Assembly: GCA_038049695.1 (NCBI GenBank)
Contig: CP142453.1
Coordinates: forward strand, 14,512,001-14,576,000
Direction: 5' to 3'
Source: Cinnamomum chago
Taxonomy: Eukaryota > Streptophyta > Magnoliopsida > Laurales > Lauraceae
Length of the DNA: 64,000 nucleotides
Positions 57,262 to 64,000 of the stretch are shown here, one piece after another. A program made the position numbers and the translations under genes. The notes below the pieces were generated by a model. That model worked only from the letters and a program-made list of their open reading frames with translations, was not told the DNA's origin and did not search any database. Each line of letters begins with the position of its first letter. The first letter of the stretch is position 1.

Positions 57262-60200
57262 AACTTTCCATTAAACTATTTATAATTGACTCGCATTAGG
57301 ACCCTCACAAATTTGTTGTGAGTCCGAGCCTTAGAGGATCAGGATCAGGATCAACCTCATCAAGCACTTGTTAAATTAAAGTAAAATAAAAAGGAACAGT
57401 TAATGTGAAAGCAATGAACATCACAAGATATTACTTTTAATCACATGACCACGAACATTCAATGAGGAGGATAATTTTTTCTCATATCTAATTCACCAAA
57501 GCCCTTTAGATATAAACAGACCAATGAACCCCACCCACTTGCCACTTGCTTTCGGCATTTTTTGTATCATGGTTGAATACCATTCCATGTTCCACAGGAT
57601 CATTCCCATTTAAAAGCATGATCAAACTTAGGAAGTGGTTTTTTATTATCTCATATTTAACTAAAACAGTTTAATTTTTTCTTCTTTCTTCAATGAGAAG
57701 TCCTACGCCAAACCAAAAGGAACGGTCAAGCCTTTTTTGCGAAACAAAGAAATCTTCGTCTTAAATTTAGGGCTCATTTGTATCGCCTTGATTCTGCCAA
57801 AGATGAATGAGAAATCTTTAGAATCTAGATCCTTTTAGAGTGGAACCTCTTCCCACATTTAGTGAGATCCTTTCTTGAGAACTCAAAAAAAAAAAAACTA
57901 GAAAACCATAAATTTTATTTGCTTGCTATATAGGATAAGCTTTCCAAGTGCCCTTTGTATTCAACCATCCCTGATATTCTTGTGGAAACATGACAACAAG
58001 AGAGAGACGAGGTGAGGCCGAGAGAATAATGTGGGGAGTGAGTGAGAACACAGAGATAGGTTTGGTCAAACCATGGGAATTATTGGGTCTTTGCATCACA
58101 AGCATATATACACTTTTTCCATTTTTTTTTTTTTCCTGCAGTGCAGTCGTCCTGGTTTCCTGCATCTGGTTCCCTTTTCAGGATTACGGATGGAATATGT
58201 CTGTGAATGGCAACAACACGAATTATCTGATGAACTGTCATGGTTCCTCCAGTTGCATTTGATATGACCATTTGGACTATTATTCCTACCAATCCAGACT
58301 TCCCCACTGGGTTTTGATCATTGCCACAAATAATGTATTGGTAATATGTTGGGATAGTTTTATGTTTTGGGTTTCCTTTGTGATGCTATTGAAATCATAA
58401 TCATAGATAATAAATTGTTTTTTAGATAATTAAAAAACAAAAAATTTATAAAATAATGCTGGAAATGATTTTATCGGTTTTTTAATTTTCCCAATTTCCC
58501 ATTTTTTTCCAAATGATGCATTGATATTCTGTGATTTTCCGAATATATTAAGATATTGTTTAGTCTAACATTGTAACACCATTTGGATATTTTCAAAATG
58601 CAGAAGATATTCAAGACAGTTTTATTTGACTGATAGTATTATTTGAATCCAAAACTTCAAGGGTTGAAATAGAGAGTGCCTTGGGTCATCGCACAGGCTC
58701 TTATCCTATATTTGTAACATTGATAATTTTTATATATTTTCTAAAAAAGACCCCTCTAAAATTTCAAAAAACTCCTCCCATGGAAGATTTCCCCAGTCTG
58801 TCCTTGATTAGTACCCACTAACACATTTCTTCTTACAAGCCCCCTAACAGTTACAGGGGTTCCGGTTATGTGATATCAAATCAAATTGATGAAGACTATG
58901 TGTGGTGTGGTCATTTTTTTTTTTTACTTCTACTATTTATGTTGACATTGATCGTTGATGATCCTTATCAGTGAAATGGCTAATTTGAGGGCAGCTCAAG
59001 GCATCTTTGTCAAGGAGAAGGATTTTAGTATTTTTTTTCTAATGAAGCATCTTTAATATGGACCAAAGGAATTAATAGTCAGGAGTACGTGACTTTCACC
59101 CAGGGGACTCTCATACCTGTGGGGGAATTATGGTCCACACCACATTTAATTTGGGCCCCTGCTTCTGTGGACAGTTTGGATGAAAAAAACCTCACACCAT
59201 TCAAGTATCCTCAAGGTGAAAAAAGGGCTAATACTAAGATAGGAGTTGTGGCAGAAGTGCTTTCTATTAAAGGGATGCCTCCGATAGGATTTAATGATAA
59301 ACTTTTGAAATATCTCCTGTGAAGGTCACCTACTTAGCCCGACCCATATACTAAGAAGAGGAATTTTAAGCAGAAACTGTACTTGAAAATTGCAATTTTT
59401 GTGGGGTCCGCCTGGATGAATACCGATTGCCATTTGTGATGGGGCCCACTTGTGTTTACATGTGGGTGGACCACATTCACAAAGAGACACCCCTTATAAT
59501 TGAGAGAGTTTGATCCAACTTATTACCTTATCATTTCTCCGTTCGAATTTGAATAGATATATTATCACCCATTAGCCAAAGTACTATAGATGGACACGAG
59601 AGATATAAGTTTGTATAACTTTTCAATAATTCATCTTCCTTCCACTAGATCTACAATTTTCCGATCTTTCGTACATAGTCACAGATCTCCACATCAATGC
59701 CTGATTCAAGCTGACACTGTCCTTATCGCGTTTGTAGCAGCCAACTCTTTAGATCCGTGCTTCTGCTGCATTTATATCTTTCATTTGTATATCCGTCCTA
59801 TTAAGCTTGAAAAAACTAGGAACTACCCATAAACACTATAATATGGCCCATAAAAAAAATGTGGATCTAAATAATGCATTTATAAAAAAAAAAAAAAAAA
59901 AGAAAAGAAATCACATCATGAACACATAACATGATACATGATTTAGTGCTCAAATGGTAAACAGCGGGCAGGAGTAAACATAGGCATCATAGCATTTAGG
60001 CTCAAAAATTAATCAAGGTATTGTCTACGCAGGATCAGCTAGGCATAAGCATGCGTATGGGTGATTATGACCACTTTTATAGAATCATGAAGACCTAGTA
60101 TTTTATAGCTTGAGTAAGATGGGCCCACATTATCATTTGATCAATGTTTAAGTGTGATTCTTGGTCATGCCTATCCTGGCTTCCAACAAGACTTTAGCCA

Positions 60201-60300
60201 GCATCTACATACGGCCTTCAGTGCCCACGTGGATATATACAATTTGTTCGTGGGAGAATATTTTCATGTTTAAAAGATATCCTTCCTATTTATCAAAATT
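57262..60300. other. Intergenic, no gene supported
   Basis: AT-rich sequence with scattered short frames lacking recognisable domains. A T run precedes a GCAGTGCAG-like site near 58139, which superficially resembles a splice acceptor. The following 21-codon frame (58198-58263) has no partner exon. Poly(A)/T runs lie at about 57888, 58918 and 59885. Confidence 0.4.
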
Positions 60301-61140
60301 TGGGCTGTGAGTAAACTGAGTTCTAAACTTTACTTTGCTCAAGCTTAGGTTGGGCTCGTATTCAAGCTTGAGCTCATTTGAAGGTTTATGCCTTGAGCTT
60401 TATAGCTTTGCTCGAATGCATTTAGTTAAAATGAAGTTAAGCCTGCCTCAAAAATAATAAGAACCTAAAATGGGTGATCTCAAACTCAACTCATTTTAAA
60501 ATAAATGTCTTCTTATGATCATCCATCGAGCTCTTGAGCCTGAACTTAAGCTCAATCAAATTAAATTATTGTCAATGCTCAGATTAAGTATTCATTGGCA
60601 TGTGTAGGAAAAACAAGGTCAAATCTTTTGTTAGGAGTAACTGACCTTCAACAGTATCCATTCATATAAAGTACTTCACTTTGCTGATAGCATTTGTTTT
60701 TCGTTGATAATGTATATGTGTGTACGTTTGGTTAAGGTGAGCCACTTCACGAGCATGTTCTTTAGCTGAGTCGAGTTGATCAGCAGTGCCTTGCTTGCTA
60801 AAAGCTTAAATTGATCATTTATTGATCGTATGACTCGAGCTCGAGCTAGCTGGGGATGTAAATGAGTCACCGTTCTCTAATTATCCGGAGGTTTCGACTC
60901 GTTAAAAATCGGATTTGAGTTCTTATTTAGGCATCGCTAAGTAAATGGGTTCGGATCTGGATCTTTTTTTGGAACCGTGAGCGGGTCTAGTTCAGGTTCA
61001 GACCTATGGACCCGACACATTACTCCAATTTTCAAGAATCTCTCATTAAAATCATTTTTCCCATATTATCCTCTACCTAGACCCAGATCCAGACCCGCCC
61101 CATATATGATTTTGGTTCCGAATCCGATTCCATCTTTTCC
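60300..61140. repeat. Dispersed repeat remnants: GAGCTCGAGCT words, then GACCCGNNCC words
   Basis: 60330-60550 and 60700-60855 are rich in CAAGCTTGAGCTC, CTTGAGCC and CTCGAGCTCGAGCTAGC. 60950-61130 has GGGTTCGGATCTGGATC, GGACCCGACAC and AGACCCAGATCCAGACCCGC in partly inverted order. Two separate repeat families are likely. No ends were found and the stretch is non-coding. Confidence 0.4.
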
Positions 61141-61758
61141 TTATAGGGGCTAGTTTGACACTTTACTAATATAATAAAAGTCAAGTAAAATCTTAATTTT
61201 TCGGACAAGATGTCACATCAAAAGCATTTTAATTCAAAACTCTCTCCATCTTTAAAAAAAAAAAGTTAAAAAGCAACTACATGTATCCACTAAAATACAA
61301 AAGAACTCCACTTTCCCATACAAAAAGGCAAAAAGATTTCATAACAAACAACTAAAAATAAAATATCATCATAACCCACTTATATTTTATTTTTTCTTCA
61401 AAATCAACTTTACTTCACTTGACTATATTAATAGAGACTATATTAATAGAGTTGCTAATAACGTTCCGGATCGGGAACTAAAAATCTGGTCCCAAGACGG
61501 TGGACAATCAATTAGAGAGAAGTAATGCTTGGTGACCTAGGGTAGATAGTGAAGTACATTGCATTACGTACTTCACTAGAAGGCCCATGTAACATGTTTG
61601 TTAAGAGGCAGGAAGAGAATTCTTATTGGGAAGAATTCTAAATTTTTCAAATGCTGTCTTCCAACATATTTTTACAAATCCTCCTACTTAAATTAGCATC
61701 CAAAACATTTTATTTGTAAAACTTGAAGCCTTGGAATGGGAGGCCCAATCTCAACAGC

Positions 61759-63305
61759 TCTTTATATTATATATATTAAAGCAAATGGGGAAGAGTGTTG
61801 TGGAGGGTGCCACGTCAGCATTGAAGGACTTCTCCTTTTAAATAAATATACATAAAAAACTTAGAGTGATTGAAGGAGCCATATCATCACATTCCATTAT
61901 TTTTTTTCTCCAAAGTATCTATCTCCATAAGTATCTATCCATATATCTTCTATCTCCTAAAATCTCTCAATCAAATATCCCCTAAAATTAAAGTTAATCT
62001 TTCAAAAATAACACAAAAGACATTTCTAAGAGGGCCCACTATGTAGATCTTATGATCCAAAAATAACAATCTCTTTCACTTATATGTATTATGATCCAAA
62101 AATGACAATCTCTTTCACTTATGTGTTACCCCCACAAAAGTTTTAGAGAATTTAATAAATCTAACACATGCACCATTTTAGTGGGACCACCTCATAGAAC
62201 TTGTCAACCTGACTCAGATGTTTAATGGACTTGAGCCTTTGTTGAACTAAGACCTTCAAAGAGTTGTCATATATTTTCAATACTTTTATTATCATGTGGT
62301 TTGAGCTGGGATGATCCTATGTGCACCAAGACTCAAACCTTAGTCTGACCCCGGCCTTTAAGGGGCAGTCTCAACCCAACAATATTTTTTGAGTAGGGGG
62401 CTCGAACTTAGTATCTAGGACTTGATATACACCTGAACTTAGGCCGTTCAATCCCTATTGATAATAGAAATAGGTCAGTCCAGAAACAGACCCATTGAAA
62501 TTCCTACAACAGGCCATTAATTTAATGAAATTCTAAATTATAAAACTTATTGCACATGCTTGCAATGAGGTTAGTTTTGATGTTTCAACATTCATGTAAA
62601 ATCTAGAGCTTCAACATTGATGAAAGCAATTAAATTGCCCTCTTTATCGTTATCTTGCACCAAGTATAGATCCCATGTGAGGGACCCTTTTTCCTTGGAT
62701 CATTTATTTTATATATTAAATAAATATATGACAATGATGAAGAATAAAAGGATTCTACACTTCTCTTTCTCTCTTTAAGTGTTTGGTTGGATGTGGATTT
62801 GATTTGCATTTTCAAACAGGTGTGTTTTAATGGTAAGTAGGCTCAAAACAAGTGGGTAATTTTTTGGGCCATTGGTGTAGGACTCATCTTAGTCAAACTC
62901 ACACTCCACATGATATATCTAACAGACTAAGCCCCAGTCGGGTATTGATAGGAAAATGGATGCATTTGTTTTTTTCTTTTTCTCATTTTTTTTCTTCTTT
63001 GAATGGTATCATTTTTTTTCTTTTTGCTTCCATTCAAAGTTTTCTCTTTTTTAGTATGGACTTTCAACCCATGCATTTTTTCAATTTACAAAGATTTTAT
63101 AGGTGCGATATTACAAGATTTTCATTATTATTTTTCACGATAATTTCCTTCTTTTACCATAAAATCTCAAGATCTTTTTCCAATTTATTTTCTTCTAAAA
63201 ATTCTTAAAAATAATAATAGTGGATTCTTCTTTAAAAGTTTTAATTATTATAATAATTTACTATATCTTATTTCAGCCGGGCTAAGCACGGGAGTCTGTC
63301 GTTAG
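61759..63305 (+). mobile_element. Non-autonomous Helitron-like element
   Basis: The left end is TCTTTATATTATATATATTA followed by AAGCAAATGG and GGTGCCACGTCAGC, typical of plant Helitron 5' ends. The right end has a hairpin, CCGGGC-TAA-GCACGG (one mismatch), at about 63278-63292, then GAGTCTGTCGTTAG directly before a T. Helitrons end in CTRR and insert between A and T. Here the last four bases are TTAG, and the base before TC is C, so both termini deviate by one base. The interior (about 1.5 kb) is AT-rich without a helicase or Rep frame. Confidence 0.55.
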
Positions 63306-64000
63306 TTTAGAGATAAGATGATCAATTAAATCCCTTAATTATGCATGCATGTTGCACTGACTCAGAGAGCCGTTTCCCCAGCTTTGATGGGAGAAGGTGA
63401 TTTCTATATATTTGGACAGTGAGATCCATGGATACATAGAAAATTTCAGTAGAAAAAGGAGACATGTGAAAACCCCAGCACCAGAGATCACCAAATACAA
63501 ATAAAAGAAGAAAAACTGTCAGACAATCTTGCTTTGGTCAATAAACATAGAAGCCAGTTCTAAAATTATCATATATTTTCCATTTAATTTCATGGAAGAA
63601 AAGGCCAACTTGAACTCTGCTCTGTCTTCTTTGCCTTTTTTCTCCTCTCTTTTAAGTCTCTCTTTACCTTTAAAATCTAATCTATCATTGCTGCTCAAAA
63701 GCAAAAAAGAGAAGGCCAACTTGAACCACATAGGGACAACCTATGTGATGATAGGGACCTTCTAATTGTGTTCGAGGCTCTCAATTATTTAATGATAAAG
63801 AAAGTGTGATTTTTTATGATAGGAAAATGATAATAATCTATAATATCTAGATACTAATACGGTAGAGATATGGAATGAATATGGATTTTATTCAGAAAGT
63901 GAAATATTGTATACAATATAACATAAAACATTGCCTATTTTCAAGTATATTGGTATCATAAATGACAATATCTTCAATGATATTTTTATGATCATGTTCA
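63306..64000. other. Intergenic, no feature seen
   Basis: AT-rich sequence. The open frames on both strands at 63519-63765 are complementary to each other in low-complexity TCTCTTTT / AAAAGAGA text, with no domain. Nothing else is supported. Confidence 0.4.

Overview
This window looks like nuclear DNA of a flowering plant. It is AT-rich and dominated by non-coding sequence. Two multi-exon genes with GT-AG introns are visible, one of them with an intron near 3.9 kb, in a background of short transposable elements, tRNA-derived SINEs, AT microsatellites and tandem duplications. Nothing resembles a bacterial operon, a CRISPR array or a viral genome. I cannot name the species. Almost all short open frames are chance frames. 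The longest long-repeat frames are simply translated AT microsatellites.

Genes. On the + strand, 5105-16024 holds an eight-exon gene for a 480-residue multi-pass membrane protein with a C-terminal C3HC4 RING finger, a plant homologue of the RNFT1/RNFT2 E3 ubiquitin ligase family. All splice phases agree. Exon 2 (6633-6709) was found by reading, because its reading frame is too short to stand out. On the - strand, 31515-21434 holds a six-exon gene for a 420-residue plant protein with a proline-rich N terminus, a conserved middle and a C-terminal coiled coil; its function is unknown to me. The two genes converge on 16.0-21.4 kb, which contains a MITE, a truncated SINE and a possible degenerate open frame.

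Repeats, left to right. 1-4.4 kb is intergenic repeat remnants. Introns of both genes carry tandem duplications, including one that copied the splice acceptor and start of RING-gene exon 2, plus MITEs and a degenerate insertion at about 11.2-12.6 kb. 32152-48023 is the main structural feature: three full copies and one internally deleted copy of a 4.55-kb unit in direct tandem, nearly identical to each other and without a recognisable gene. The last copy runs into 47897-50225, an element that is almost entirely one long inverted repeat. The array breakpoint lies inside its left arm.

50.2-64 kb has no gene I can support. It holds a complete tRNA-derived SINE with a 12-bp target-site duplication (51993-52176), a hAT-like MITE nested in a larger terminal-inverted-repeat element (54373-55561), a small foldback element (56828-57261) and a Helitron-like element (61759-63305). 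No novel biochemical system is evident. The strongest unusual observations are structural: the young 4.55-kb array and its deleted, mosaic fourth copy; the giant hairpin beside it; and tiny poly(A) insertions flanked by target-site duplications.
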